Shown here in pieces: positions 33,484 to 42,600 of a DNA stretch of 64,000 nucleotides. The notes beneath the pieces are model-generated. The model searched no databases. It saw only the letters and a program-made list of their open reading frames with translations, and was not told the DNA's origin. The number at the start of each line of letters is the position of its first letter. Positions within the stretch are counted from its first letter, which is position 1. Location of the stretch: NCBI GenBank assembly GCA_034142505.1, contig JAWZDV010000016.1, forward strand, positions 1-64,000, written 5' to 3'. A program made the position numbers and the translations under genes. The DNA comes from Hungatella_A sp034142505. Its GTDB lineage: Bacteria; Bacillota; Clostridia; Lachnospirales; Lachnospiraceae.

Positions 33484-34515
33484 CTATTTCCAGAAAAATG
33501 TAGGATATTCATCCAAATCTCCCCTTAGATATCTGGCCAGCAGCATGGCCTGGACAAATGGAATCATTCCCCACTCCACCTTTTCACCAAGAAACGGATG
33601 TGTGATGACTTCCTGCTTTTTGTTCTGCCACTCCGTCAAAAGATCTTTCCTGGCTCTGTCACTTAGCAGAACAGCTCCATCTTCCTTTTTCGTAAAATCT
33701 TTCCCGGTCACCATTTTTCTGTTAATCAGAGTCAGAACAAACCGATCCGCCAGTACCGGTCGGAGTTCTTCTATTAAATCCAGCGCTAGAGACACGCGTC
33801 CAGGCCGCTCTGTGTGCATAAATCCCACATACGGGTCCAGACCCACCGCTTCCAACGCAGACGCCACGGTATTGGTCAACAGAGTATACACAAATGACAG
33901 CAGGGCATTGACATTGTCCATTGGCGGTCTCTTATTTCTTCCGCTAAATACAAAATCTTTTTTTTGCTGAAGAATCAGCTGATTATAAACGCTGAAATAA
34001 ACACTGGCCGCCTCCCCCTCATATCCGCGAAGCTGCGCCATATCTTCACATTTTTCAATATAATTCAGAGAGTTTTGCAAAAAACCAGATGCACGTTTCA
34101 GCGCCTCCACATCCACAGAGATTGCATGATCTCTGGTAGCGCGCTCCAAAATCCATCTGGAATTATACACCTTCCCCAGAATACAGTTCCTTGCTATACC
34201 AAAGGAAATTTTTTTATCTTCTGCCGCCTCAAACTGTCTCTTACGTAATACCACATTTCCCTTAGTTTTTCCGGTCACGCGCGCCAGAAACTTTCCCTGC
34301 GGACTCATGAAGCACAGGGAAATATTCCTGTTGGCGCAGCCGCCCATAAGAGCCGGACTCGCTCCGCGGTATCCGAACGAAACAATCGCCTCTAAATTAT
34401 GTAACGGAATCCTTCCCATCTCCTGATCCTGATTCAAAATCACCACATTTTCCCCATCCATAGAAAGATAGCCATCCGGAGATGTCACATATAAGGTATT
34501 CAATAATTTCTTCAT
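33484..34515 (-). CDS. cas1: CRISPR-associated endonuclease Cas1
   Basis: A 343-residue integrase that joins new spacers at the leader-repeat junction. The metal site is complete: Glu166 in RGYEGEAA, His234 in GFMHTERPGR, and Asp246 in LALDLIEE. Subtype I-C character is supported by the opening MKKLLNTLYVTSPDGYLS and by gene order. Start overlaps the cas4 stop (ATGA), so the two are translationally coupled. Confidence 0.97.
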   Translation of the reverse strand: MKKLLNTLYVTSPDGYLSMDGENVVILNQDQEMGRIPLHNLEAIVSFGYRGASPALMGGCANRNISLCFMSPQGKFLARVTGKTKGNVVLRKRQFEAAEDKKISFGIARNCILGKVYNSRWILERATRDHAISVDVEALKRASGFLQNSLNYIEKCEDMAQLRGYEGEAASVYFSVYNQLILQQKKDFVFSGRNKRPPMDNVNALLSFVYTLLTNTVASALEAVGLDPYVGFMHTERPGRVSLALDLIEELRPVLADRFVLTLINRKMVTGKDFTKKEDGAVLLSDRARKDLLTEWQNKKQEVITHPFLGEKVEWGMIPFVQAMLLARYLRGDLDEYPTFFWK

Positions 34516-35180
34516 GCATCTTCCTCCACAATCGTCCTATGGATATAATCCTTCACAGAACTGGTTTTTCCAAGCCTAGGCAGGCAAATATCCTTTAAGG
34601 AACAGGCATTACAGCTTTTAGACCATTTTACCCGGGGCGTATACTGTTTATCATAAAGCTGATGCATTTCTTCAAATGATGTTCTCACCTGATTTTTCAG
34701 GTCCTCAGAAAACATAACCTTCTCACGGCGCCTGGTCTCCCCGTAATACAGATACCCTTCCTTTATTTCTGCCGTCAGCATTTCCTCCAGACACATTGCC
34801 TGAGCAGTCAATTGCAGAATATCAATAAGGGTAATCTTTGGACTGCCCTTTTTATACTCAATCGGGCATACCTGATACAATCCTCTGTGTCCATGCACTG
34901 CAATTCCATCATCTGATTTCTGAAATTCTACTATATCACATTCTCCACTGACTCCCATGGTTCTCGAAGACACGGGCATTGCCCTGGTAACGATCACATC
35001 TCCCCGTTTCTCATGGTAATACGGATCGTGAGCATTTTTATGCAGCAGCTCCCCCGCCACTGTATGCTCATTCTCCTGCCACTGCTGTTCAATATGAATC
35101 AAGGCCCACTGTCTTCTGCAAAAAGCAAAATGCTGTATTCCAGAAAGCATCAGATAGTCTTCATCCCGGTACTCCATCAT
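34512..35180 (-). CDS. cas4: CRISPR-associated exonuclease Cas4
   Basis: A 222-residue PD-(D/E)XK nuclease with an iron-sulfur cluster that trims prespacers and selects PAM-bearing ends. Cluster cysteines are Cys21 (FAFCRRQW) and Cys190, Cys193, Cys199 (CNACSLKDICLP). Nuclease residues lie in GECDIVEF and PIEYKKG. The start overlaps the cas7 stop by ATGA. Normal length and intact motifs suggest adaptation is functional. Confidence 0.95.
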   Translation of the reverse strand: MMEYRDEDYLMLSGIQHFAFCRRQWALIHIEQQWQENEHTVAGELLHKNAHDPYYHEKRGDVIVTRAMPVSSRTMGVSGECDIVEFQKSDDGIAVHGHRGLYQVCPIEYKKGSPKITLIDILQLTAQAMCLEEMLTAEIKEGYLYYGETRRREKVMFSEDLKNQVRTSFEEMHQLYDKQYTPRVKWSKSCNACSLKDICLPRLGKTSSVKDYIHRTIVEEDA

Positions 35181-36067
35181 ATTTTTCTCGAAACTTCCAC
35201 GGATTCCGGGATCATTTCCTTATGAACCGTGACCATATAATCGGTATACTTTCTCGGGTAAATCACGTCCTCATTTTTCTTCACATCAACCGCATCAAAC
35301 AATTTATAAGCAGGACAATCGCCTAGCTCCTTACTATGTTTAAACACAATCAATTCCCGAACCGCCATCTTCCCTCTCGCCGCGGAATGATCAATTTCAA
35401 ACATGTTGATCACTGCCTCCCACAACAGTTCCAAATCCTCCTCGGAAAATCCGGTTACCTTCCGCGCCAGATTGGCGGAAATATACCCTTCAGCCCGATA
35501 AAGTGCATATGGAACAATGCTTTTTCTCCCCATCTCTGTCTTCTTATCTTCCGCATCCTTTTCCGTCGTAATCGCAATACGGGTAATGGTCACTTCCTGA
35601 CTCACGATCGGGTCCACACTTCTGGCAAACCCAAGTTGAACAGGACCTCTCACCTGCCCACAGTTCAAAGCCGCTTTTACAAATGTCGTCATAACGGCTC
35701 CAAAGGTTCGGACGTCAAAGAAATTTTCACACATAAAATCTCTGATCTTCCGGTCCACATCCGGGTCCTTTTTCTTTAACTCTTTAATTTCTTTCTCGTT
35801 TGTCTTCAAATACTCATAAGCAGTATTGTCGCTTCGGTTCAGCGGAACATCTTCTCTAATATAGATTTTATACCCTGCCTCATCTTCCTTCACCGTCTCC
35901 ACATAATTCCTAATCTTCCGTTTCAGGCAGACATCCGTCACAATTCCATAACCGCTTTCCGGATCAATTCTCGGGAGATTGCCGGCATCCGGGTCACCAT
36001 TCGGATTACCATTTTCCACATCGAATAAGATCACAAACTCATACCTGTTTTTAATCACTTCACCCAT
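35177..36067 (-). CDS. cas7: Cas7 (Csd2), type I-C backbone subunit
   Basis: A 296-residue RNA-recognition-fold protein that polymerises along the crRNA spacer. The N terminus FVILFDVENGNPNGDPDAGNLPR is diagnostic of Csd2. Later segments include GQVRGPVQLGFARSVDPI and the thumb region. The start at 36067 is 7 nt after AAGGAGGAG; the longer frame with an Arg-run upstream is an artefact of the cas8c overlap. It overlaps the cas8c 3' end by 8 bp and runs into cas4. Confidence 0.95.
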   Translation of the reverse strand: MGEVIKNRYEFVILFDVENGNPNGDPDAGNLPRIDPESGYGIVTDVCLKRKIRNYVETVKEDEAGYKIYIREDVPLNRSDNTAYEYLKTNEKEIKELKKKDPDVDRKIRDFMCENFFDVRTFGAVMTTFVKAALNCGQVRGPVQLGFARSVDPIVSQEVTITRIAITTEKDAEDKKTEMGRKSIVPYALYRAEGYISANLARKVTGFSEEDLELLWEAVINMFEIDHSAARGKMAVRELIVFKHSKELGDCPAYKLFDAVDVKKNEDVIYPRKYTDYMVTVHKEMIPESVEVSRKI

Positions 36068-36455
36068 TACTGTTCTCCTCCTTCGCCTTCTTCTCAAATC
36101 GTTTCTGAGTCTGGTGGTAATACCCTAAAATAAACATTCCCTGCTCCTCTAAGGACAGGCGTTTGGGATAACCACACGCGGCAGCTTCTAAAACCGGAAT
36201 TCTGGCCTGCAGATCCCCCAGCATCTTTTCAAAATAAATTTCTTTTCCCTTATGATTCATCTTTCTTATGTGGCTGTTTTTTAATTTAAACAGGATCGGA
36301 AAAATAGAAGCCGGTGTTGCACAGGCCGCGTTAAAGTACCGGTCCTTGATCGTCGCATTGATTCCCGGACTTGCCTCCTCCTGGATTGCTTCCAGCACCG
36401 CGAACTCCCTCCCTAACGTATAGGCCACATTCTTACTGTCTTCATAAAGCGCCAT
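36060..36455 (-). CDS. cas11c: Cas11c small subunit, internal start within cas8c
   Basis: Reading from an ATG at codon 465 of cas8c gives a 131-residue helical protein (MALYEDSKNVAYTLGREFA onward). The ATG at 36455 is preceded by AAGGAGGAG (minus strand of about 36462-36470) at 6 nt spacing. That site is as strong as those of the true cas genes and is unexpected inside a coding region. In studied type I-C systems the small subunit is made by internal translation of cas8c and lines the Cascade belly. Here the signal is read directly from sequence; production is inferred. Confidence 0.85.
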   Translation of the reverse strand: MALYEDSKNVAYTLGREFAVLEAIQEEASPGINATIKDRYFNAACATPASIFPILFKLKNSHIRKMNHKGKEIYFEKMLGDLQARIPVLEAAACGYPKRLSLEEQGMFILGYYHQTQKRFEKKAKEENSNG

Positions 36456-37847
36456 AGTTATCTCCTCCTTATCACCGGTTCCGTTCCTTAAAAGAAATGC
36501 CTTGATGATTGCCGCCCTTCCTCTTGTGATCTTGTAAATCCCACTGTCACTGTCATCCTGTTCTGCCCGAATTCTGCCAAGCACCGCCTGATAAAGCGAA
36601 TTCGGATACCTGCCTCCGGAAAGGATGGCGCGGTAAGCCGCCCCTGCCATACTGGGAATCGGCTTTTTATCCCGGGATTTCTTATTTACTGTTTCCATCA
36701 TCATCCGCCAGACTCCCAGATACCGGGCTTTATCTGTCGCAGGCCGTACAAGTTCCATTCGGTCATAATGTTCCTTCAAATGCTTTAATATCTCGCCAAA
36801 ACTGTCCTGATAGAAAAAACGGACCGCGATTCTGGCTGCATTTGGAGCCAAACCAAGAATATAAAACTTTTGATCCATGGAAATGCCCTCCTGAACGCCT
36901 GGAATATGAACCGCCTTTCCCGCCTCCAGATTTTTAAACACTCCATCCACAATTTCATAGTTATCAAACGAGGGTTCTGACACGTCCTGGAAGATATTTT
37001 GATAAACCTCTTTCCCCTCCTCAGACCAATAGACAACCGTTGTATCTCCAATCGTAGTCACATGTTTCCGATCGGCCAGAAGATGATTGAGCGCTGTCGT
37101 ATATGCGTAAACCGCATACTTACCTACCGGTGCATTAAAGCTTTGCTCCTTTCCATAGGACTCAAAGGCCGGTGCGTTAAAGGAAACCAGAGAAGCTCCA
37201 CTGGACTGTGCCCCCTGGACACCTTTTATAATCCCATGGATGCGCGCGATCTCTGTCCGTTGTCCCGTTACCAGACAGATTCCCTCCTGCCCCTTTGCGG
37301 AAGTACTTTGGTATGTTTCCCATGCTTCTTCGATCTCAGCGATATCCTGTGCATAGTCATGATCAATGAAAAAAATCAAATTTGCTCCTGCAAGTATTTC
37401 CTCCAGGAAATCTGCAAGGACGGGATTTTCCTCTGCCTCATCTGGATTCCAAGTTTCAAAGTATCGGATAACCGCCCTTCCCTCGGCAGAATCCGTTCCA
37501 GTTAAAATCTCCCGATGCTTAGCGCCGGCACTTTGAAAACATTCCTTCGAACGTTCTGGTTTTCCTTTATTGTCGATTCCCAAAAAATAGCTGGAGTTAT
37601 CACACAGAAAATTGGCAGCCACCCCCGAAGACCTGGTGACCATCTGGGGAACTTTCATAATCCGCGGTTCCAAGACCGTCTTCTTCCCCCGCTCCACTTC
37701 CTTTTTTAAGGGAATCACCCGTTTCAACTGCCCATCCCAAGAAAGTTCGAGAGCAAATGAAACCTTCGCATTGCACCACCCCGGACTGGTAATCTCCCCC
37801 TTACGCTCCAATGTTTCATAATATGCTGTCAAAGACTGCAGGATCAT
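36060..37847 (-). CDS. cas8c: Cas8c (Csd1), type I-C large subunit
   Basis: A 595-residue signature protein of subtype I-C that recognises the PAM and opens the target DNA. The opening MILQSLTAYYETLERKGEI, the CLVTGQRTEIARIHG segment and SFNAPAFESYGKEQSFNAPV are typical of Csd1. The C-terminal 131 residues correspond to the small subunit and carry their own ribosome site (see the Cas11c entry). Start overlaps the cas5 stop by ATGA. Length is normal and no frameshift was seen. Confidence 0.95.
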   Translation of the reverse strand: MILQSLTAYYETLERKGEITSPGWCNAKVSFALELSWDGQLKRVIPLKKEVERGKKTVLEPRIMKVPQMVTRSSGVAANFLCDNSSYFLGIDNKGKPERSKECFQSAGAKHREILTGTDSAEGRAVIRYFETWNPDEAEENPVLADFLEEILAGANLIFFIDHDYAQDIAEIEEAWETYQSTSAKGQEGICLVTGQRTEIARIHGIIKGVQGAQSSGASLVSFNAPAFESYGKEQSFNAPVGKYAVYAYTTALNHLLADRKHVTTIGDTTVVYWSEEGKEVYQNIFQDVSEPSFDNYEIVDGVFKNLEAGKAVHIPGVQEGISMDQKFYILGLAPNAARIAVRFFYQDSFGEILKHLKEHYDRMELVRPATDKARYLGVWRMMMETVNKKSRDKKPIPSMAGAAYRAILSGGRYPNSLYQAVLGRIRAEQDDSDSGIYKITRGRAAIIKAFLLRNGTGDKEEITMALYEDSKNVAYTLGREFAVLEAIQEEASPGINATIKDRYFNAACATPASIFPILFKLKNSHIRKMNHKGKEIYFEKMLGDLQARIPVLEAAACGYPKRLSLEEQGMFILGYYHQTQKRFEKKAKEENSNG

Positions 37848-38515
37848 CGTATCACCTCACAATCCCTAAGATCCATGATTCCGTTCTTCAACACCGCTCG
37901 GAAAAACATAGGCTGGATCTCTTCCGGATTGGAGTAATCAAAATCAAACAACATATATCCCAAATCCTTGTCTTCTCCTGCATATGCATTCGCTGCAGTT
38001 TTCTCTGTGGAATCCTCCTCCAGCAATTCAAAATTAGCTGGGAATTCTCTGCATCCAAAATACGGCATATGGTAGCATTCCCCTTTTCTTAACCGCCGCA
38101 TAATGATATCTTTAAACTTTCCCGGATTATCACTGTCATTAGCCTGCTCCGTCATGTCGAAATGCGCCTCTATAACATATTCTACATCCTTCAATAGAAT
38201 GGCAGCTCTCTGTACAATATCCTCCTTACTGCTGATATACAAGAGTTTGTCCGCCCCGTTCATCGCCGACAAAACGTTGCTGGCCAGCACCTTGTTTTTT
38301 ACCTCATTTCTCCGTATCGTGGTAAATTGAATTGGTTTTTTCACGTGGATTCTGTCAATCACCCAGCGCATCCCCGGATGCCAGTAAATGGCTTCCAAAA
38401 TCCCCCTTGCGGCAGATGGGGTCATGACATCATAGCTGCATCGTTCCACCTTCATCTCAGGCCGTGAGAAGAGAGCTGCTTCTCCCCACACCCGGACCGT
38501 TACTCCGTGGCTCAT
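37844..38515 (-). CDS. cas5: Cas5 (Cas5d type), pre-crRNA endonuclease
   Basis: A 223-residue RAMP protein. In type I-C systems, which lack Cas6, Cas5d cuts the repeat to mature the crRNA and caps its 5' handle. The N-terminal VRVWGEAALFSRPEMKVERCSYDVMTPSAARGILEAI block is diagnostic and includes the catalytic Tyr/Lys/His neighbourhood. The C-terminal GLY-type loop region is present. Start follows AAAGGAGG by 6 nt. Its stop overlaps the cas8c start. Confidence 0.94.
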   Translation of the reverse strand: MSHGVTVRVWGEAALFSRPEMKVERCSYDVMTPSAARGILEAIYWHPGMRWVIDRIHVKKPIQFTTIRRNEVKNKVLASNVLSAMNGADKLLYISSKEDIVQRAAILLKDVEYVIEAHFDMTEQANDSDNPGKFKDIIMRRLRKGECYHMPYFGCREFPANFELLEEDSTEKTAANAYAGEDKDLGYMLFDFDYSNPEEIQPMFFRAVLKNGIMDLRDCEVIR

Positions 38516-38546
38516 GAAATTCCTCCTTTTTCATTTTTCATTCATT

Positions 38547-40685
38547 TTAAAAGATAACGGCCTCCCCTCTCTCCACCTGGATTTCCAGGCCTTTTTCTTC
38601 TGAATATTGTTCTTTATTTCGCAGAATATAAAAATCTAATGGAAGCGCGTCAAGTCTTCCCGCTCCATTCAATTTTTCGAAATCCACGTCATAAATATTG
38701 ACACAGTACCCGCCGGCATCTCTGACTAATTGACGGGAACTCTCTCCTCTTCTCAGTCTTTCTACAATCAGTTTTGCTTCCGGCTCCCTGTCAATTAAGA
38801 TTGTCACGGTATTATGTTCAATCAGTCTAAATTGCTTTGCAACAGTCGCAAATGGAAATGATTTCGATTTTATTCCATCATCCATCTGCCGGATGATTTC
38901 CTTCGCGTCAAGACCTTCTCCTTTATATTTGTACAGCCGTTGAAAGTACATCTCAATTGCTTCCAGCGATGCCAAATCGTCATATCGCTCTGCAGCCTGT
39001 TCGGCGGCTTTAACCGGCTGTTTTAATGATTGAGGAATTGAAATTCCATGTTCCTCTTCTAATTTGAATATGATGGTCTCACAGTCCTCACACCGACGTT
39101 TACCCTCTCTGTTACATCGCCCGGCAGCCTGAATCATAGAATCAATTCCAGCCAGTTCCCGGTACACAGCAGGAAAATCAAAATCCACTCCCGCCTCCAC
39201 AAGACTGGTGGCAATGAGCCTGCATGGCTCTCCTGCTTTTAAACGTTCTCTTATGGTACGCAGCAGTCTTTTTCTGTGTTTCGGATACATAAAGGTGGAT
39301 AAATGAAACGTTCCATCCTCCCCCTGTAAAGAATTATAAATCCTTTGAACACGTTTTCTGCTGTTTAAGATATAAAGTGACTGGGGCTGTTTCTTTAGTC
39401 TGGATACTAACGCTTCTTCCGTCATTTCACCTGCATTTTTCAAAATAGTACGTTTAAAAAATTCATATTGATCGATAACGTCCGGACATATTTCCGAGAT
39501 TTTAAACTGCCTGGGGAAAAATTGTTTTAATGACGGCTGCGTCGCCGTGCAGAGAACAGCAGTGCAATGGTAATTGCAAACCAGTTCACTGATCGCCTGA
39601 ATACATGGTTTCAAATAATTCACAGGAAGCATCTGGGCTTCATCAAAAATAATGACACTGTTGGCAATATTGTGCAGTTTCCGGCATTTCGATGTTTTAT
39701 TGGCAAACAGGGATTCAAAGAATTGGACATTCGTAGTTACCACAATCGGACAGTCCCAATTCTCTGATGCTAACTGAATTACATTTAATTCGTCAGGATT
39801 TTCATATACCACATGACAATGATCTTCCAGCACGTTACCGGCGCCTAATATATCTTTAAAAACCTGGGCATTTTGTTCGATAATCGACGTATAAGGAATG
39901 ACATAGATCACACGGTCCAAATTGTATTTTCTTGCATGTTGAAGGGCAAATGCAAGGGAAGATACCGTTTTCCCTCCTCCGGTCGGGACCGTCAACTGGA
40001 AAAGTCCCATGGGATCTAAACCCCTTTTTAAACAGGCCTTTAAAATGGCTGTCCTTCTTCCATTCACAGTCGTATTGTCAACATTGTTTAACCACGGTTC
40101 TACATGCTGCTCTAATCGCTCAAACAGTACCTCAATTGAATCAAACGCCCCTCTTTGTACTGTCCCATTCGTCATAAAAGATTCTGTATTTAAATAATCT
40201 GCATCAACCAGACAGGAAAACAGCATCCGAATGAAGAAGGAATAACTAAACCCGCCTTTTCCTAACGGTTTTAATGGAATTGGGGGGAATTCAGGTAATT
40301 GTATTTCTGTTTGATACGCCTGGTAATCTTCTACTTCTTTTTGCATCCTGCCATATAAGGTAGCATCACCGCCAACGTCAGCAATGTTTCCACCATCCAG
40401 CAGACCTGAGTGATGTCCTGATATACAGTAAACTCCTATCATATTATTCAGCGCATAAAGCTCCTTGGCTCCTGCCGTGGCATGATCGGTAATTGGGCCT
40501 CCGTGCAGACGTTCCTGAAACTTTTGCGAATACTTACCAACATCATGTAACAGACCACATCCATATCCCCAGCCACCGCAATCAAACGCAGCTGCAAATC
40601 CACCGGCTGACTCTGCCGTTTCCGTAAGGTGGGCCAGCAAACTTTGCTGTCGGCGCTTATCTTCACTGATATGTGCTAAATAAAT
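38547..40685 (-). CDS. cas3: Cas3 helicase-nuclease with apparent AUU start
   Basis: About 712 residues. N-terminal HD nuclease (LLHDVGKYSQKF near 46-57, GHHSGLLDGGN), then a superfamily 2 helicase with Walker A PTGGGKT (235-241), Walker B FDEAQ (near 349) and motif VI QAAGRCNREG. It unwinds and shreds target DNA recruited by Cascade. No ATG opens the frame. A TTG at 40640 lacks a ribosome site and would cut off conserved residues. An ATT at 40685 lies 6 nt after AAAGGAGGAG and gives IYLAHISEDKRRQQSL, the usual Cas3 N terminus. Start at AUU is therefore preferred. First gene of the cas operon. Confidence 0.9.
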   Translation of the reverse strand: MYLAHISEDKRRQQSLLAHLTETAESAGGFAAAFDCGGWGYGCGLLHDVGKYSQKFQERLHGGPITDHATAGAKELYALNNMIGVYCISGHHSGLLDGGNIADVGGDATLYGRMQKEVEDYQAYQTEIQLPEFPPIPLKPLGKGGFSYSFFIRMLFSCLVDADYLNTESFMTNGTVQRGAFDSIEVLFERLEQHVEPWLNNVDNTTVNGRRTAILKACLKRGLDPMGLFQLTVPTGGGKTVSSLAFALQHARKYNLDRVIYVIPYTSIIEQNAQVFKDILGAGNVLEDHCHVVYENPDELNVIQLASENWDCPIVVTTNVQFFESLFANKTSKCRKLHNIANSVIIFDEAQMLPVNYLKPCIQAISELVCNYHCTAVLCTATQPSLKQFFPRQFKISEICPDVIDQYEFFKRTILKNAGEMTEEALVSRLKKQPQSLYILNSRKRVQRIYNSLQGEDGTFHLSTFMYPKHRKRLLRTIRERLKAGEPCRLIATSLVEAGVDFDFPAVYRELAGIDSMIQAAGRCNREGKRRCEDCETIIFKLEEEHGISIPQSLKQPVKAAEQAAERYDDLASLEAIEMYFQRLYKYKGEGLDAKEIIRQMDDGIKSKSFPFATVAKQFRLIEHNTVTILIDREPEAKLIVERLRRGESSRQLVRDAGGYCVNIYDVDFEKLNGAGRLDALPLDFYILRNKEQYSEEKGLEIQVERGEAVIF

Positions 40686-40742
40686 GATACTCTCCTCCTT
40701 TTGAATACGACATGCCGGAAAATATAGTCCCGCTGCCTTCCA

Positions 40743-42320
40743 CTAGTTGCTATTCACTACTTCTATCTTACATTGATGTTTTTTCGTTTTTTTATTATAA
40801 TTAATAGCAACCAAATAAATACTCTTTACACTTTCATCAAAAACTTTTATATAGTCTTTTCTCTTAATCTGTTCAATTGCTTCATTTACTCTTCCATCAT
40901 ATTTCAGTTCCAAAATGACCCCTGGAATTCCGGGTCTTTTAGGAATCATACTGCAATCAGCATAACCTTTTCCAGCGGTATTTTCGAACCGTAGTTCATA
41001 ATCATCTGCTGCCGCATAAAAAGCAAGATGGATCACACACTTTAATGTATGCTCATTATTATATTCTTTAAATTCCTGCATACCATCATGTACACTTTCC
41101 AACATCTGCCCAACTGCTTTTTCATCACGCTTTAATAATACATCTAACAATTCTTTTGATTGTTTTAACAGCAATGATACAGATCCCCATGACAGTTTTT
41201 TAATGCTATTGACAAATTCTTCTTTTATCTCCTTATTGGGTATTCTGACTTTACCATCTTTATAAGTTAAATACCCAAGATGAATTAATGCAGTCAACAC
41301 TTCATCCTTATCCTGAAAACTATCTAAATCATTAGAGAACCCCAACACATTGACTGTAATTTCCTGTCCTGCCGTTAATGCAGCCACATCTTCACCTAAT
41401 CCGTTAAAATTCATGGTGATATACTCTTCTAATTCAGAAAATCCTCCCGTTTTATTCCAATAATCCCTGCACAAATTTTCTTCAAGTGCCTCCACAACAG
41501 AACGTGGATTGTAAACATCTCCAATCTCAGGCATATAATATCCATCATACCATTCTTTTAACTGTTCAATCCCAACTCCTTTCTCACTCTTACAGAGTTT
41601 TTCTATTTCAAGATTTGAAAACCCAAAGAAAGGAGCCAGCTTTTTAGGGTCCAGCATTGTATATTCCCGGAACATATTTAAAGCAGATCCTGTGTTGTAT
41701 TTTTTGATTGGAAGAATCCCTGTAATATAAGCTAATTCTACATAAGTTTTATCTTTTAACAGTAACTTCATAAAGCTCAAAAATAATCTTTGCTCTTCAT
41801 CCTCTCCTTTATGAAAACGGAATACACAATCCCACTCATCAATTAAAAAAATAAATTTCTCTCCACTCACCTGTGTAATCATATCAAGACAAAGTATTAA
41901 GTCCTTTTCTTCTTTCAGAATACTTGGATATGTTAGTTTTAAATCGTGGACTAATCTTTCGGATATTATTTTTATCCCTTCTTTTACCGTATGATTTTCA
42001 AAATAATCATTAAAATTTATGCACACCACATTATGAGCGTTTAAATGTTTATTATAGCCAACTGTATTTTTGATTTTCAGATTATCAAATAAAAAATCCG
42101 AATCCATTCCCTGAGTATAATAAGCTGACAACATTTCTAAAGCCATGGTCTTCCCAAATCGTCGTGGCCTGCTTACACAAATCCATTTCTCTTTTGTCGA
42201 AATCTTATCACTGACTATTTCAATCAGCATCGATTTGTCTACAAAAAAGCGACTGTTAATTGATTCCCGAAAGCCATCCATACTGTTCTTTCGATTGAGA
42301 AAATAATAGTATTTTTGCAT
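40743..42320 (-). CDS. AAA ATPase-like protein with PD-(D/E)XK nuclease domain
   Basis: A 525-residue protein of the AAA-ATPase-like/DUF1703 family. The N-terminal P-loop reads CVSRPRRFGKTMALEML (about 48-64), and a Walker B-like FIFLIDEWDCVF follows near residue 160. The C-terminal nuclease domain has GYADCSMIP and GVILELKYDG (Asp then Glu-x-Lys). The family is frequent in Lachnospiraceae and Bacteroidetes and its function is unknown; mobile-element or defence roles have been suggested. Start at 42320 follows GAGGGGTGATT. It ends only 57 bp before the cas3 start on the same strand, so it may be co-transcribed with cas. Confidence 0.8.
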   Translation of the reverse strand: MQKYYYFLNRKNSMDGFRESINSRFFVDKSMLIEIVSDKISTKEKWICVSRPRRFGKTMALEMLSAYYTQGMDSDFLFDNLKIKNTVGYNKHLNAHNVVCINFNDYFENHTVKEGIKIISERLVHDLKLTYPSILKEEKDLILCLDMITQVSGEKFIFLIDEWDCVFRFHKGEDEEQRLFLSFMKLLLKDKTYVELAYITGILPIKKYNTGSALNMFREYTMLDPKKLAPFFGFSNLEIEKLCKSEKGVGIEQLKEWYDGYYMPEIGDVYNPRSVVEALEENLCRDYWNKTGGFSELEEYITMNFNGLGEDVAALTAGQEITVNVLGFSNDLDSFQDKDEVLTALIHLGYLTYKDGKVRIPNKEIKEEFVNSIKKLSWGSVSLLLKQSKELLDVLLKRDEKAVGQMLESVHDGMQEFKEYNNEHTLKCVIHLAFYAAADDYELRFENTAGKGYADCSMIPKRPGIPGVILELKYDGRVNEAIEQIKRKDYIKVFDESVKSIYLVAINYNKKTKKHQCKIEVVNSN

Positions 42321-42392
42321 GTAATCACCCCTCATTACCATTTACTGGACCCAAGAATCTACGATTCTTTCAATAAGTTTCTAACTGTCATT

Positions 42393-42421
42393 AGTATATC
42401 ACACTCCCTATCGTCTGTAAA
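42393..42421 (-). promoter_or_regulatory. Promoter of the ATPase/nuclease gene (and possibly cas)
   Basis: Minus-strand -35 TTTACA (plus 42416-42421), a 17-bp spacer, and -10 TATACT (plus 42393-42398). Divergent from the promoter at 42466. Confidence 0.65.
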
Positions 42422-42465
42422 CCAAATATATTTTTCTTCACTGTTTTATTTTTAGAAGTTTGCAA

Positions 42466-42494
42466 TTGACATTTTTTTTATTCTCTGATATGAT
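42466..42494 (+). promoter_or_regulatory. Strong promoter of a short non-coding unit
   Basis: -35 TTGACA (42466-42471), a 17-bp spacer, and -10 TATGAT (42489-42494). No ORF follows; a terminator lies about 100 nt downstream. Confidence 0.7.
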
Positions 42495-42500
42495 ATCTTC

Positions 42501-42600
42501 GTCAGATATCTCTGTGGATTGAAATTAAAATTAAAACTGTGTAAGAAAAAAATACACTCACCCGGTTATTTAAATTTTTTTACTGGGTGAGTGCATTTTT
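42501..42600 (+). ncRNA. Candidate small RNA with a CRISPR-repeat-like 5' part
   Basis: A predicted ~100-nt transcript between a near-consensus promoter and a terminator. Near its 5' end it contains CTGTGGATTGAAAT (42512-42525). The last 13 bases of that match the repeat 3' end (TGTGGGTTGAAAT) at 12 positions, and GTGGATTGAAA is the common 3' end of type I-C repeats elsewhere. A stem GATATCT/AGATATC lies just upstream, where the repeat has its stem, but mostly before the predicted start. This could be a CreR-like guide that uses Cascade for regulation, or only a chance match. No clear target was found by eye. Confidence 0.35.
42555..42600. terminator. Bidirectional terminator between the small RNA and gntR
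   Basis: A 12-bp stem, CACTCACCCGGT (42555-42566) with ACTGGGTGAGTG (42582-42593). T-runs are present on both sides: CATTTTT on the plus strand and TATTTTTTT on the minus strand. Confidence 0.88.

Noticed and set aside
42526..42560. Pseudo-spacer of the candidate small RNA matching the cas3 or ATPase promoter
   Set aside because: By eye only short AT-rich matches were found (for example AACTGT near 42380) and not in register with a PAM.
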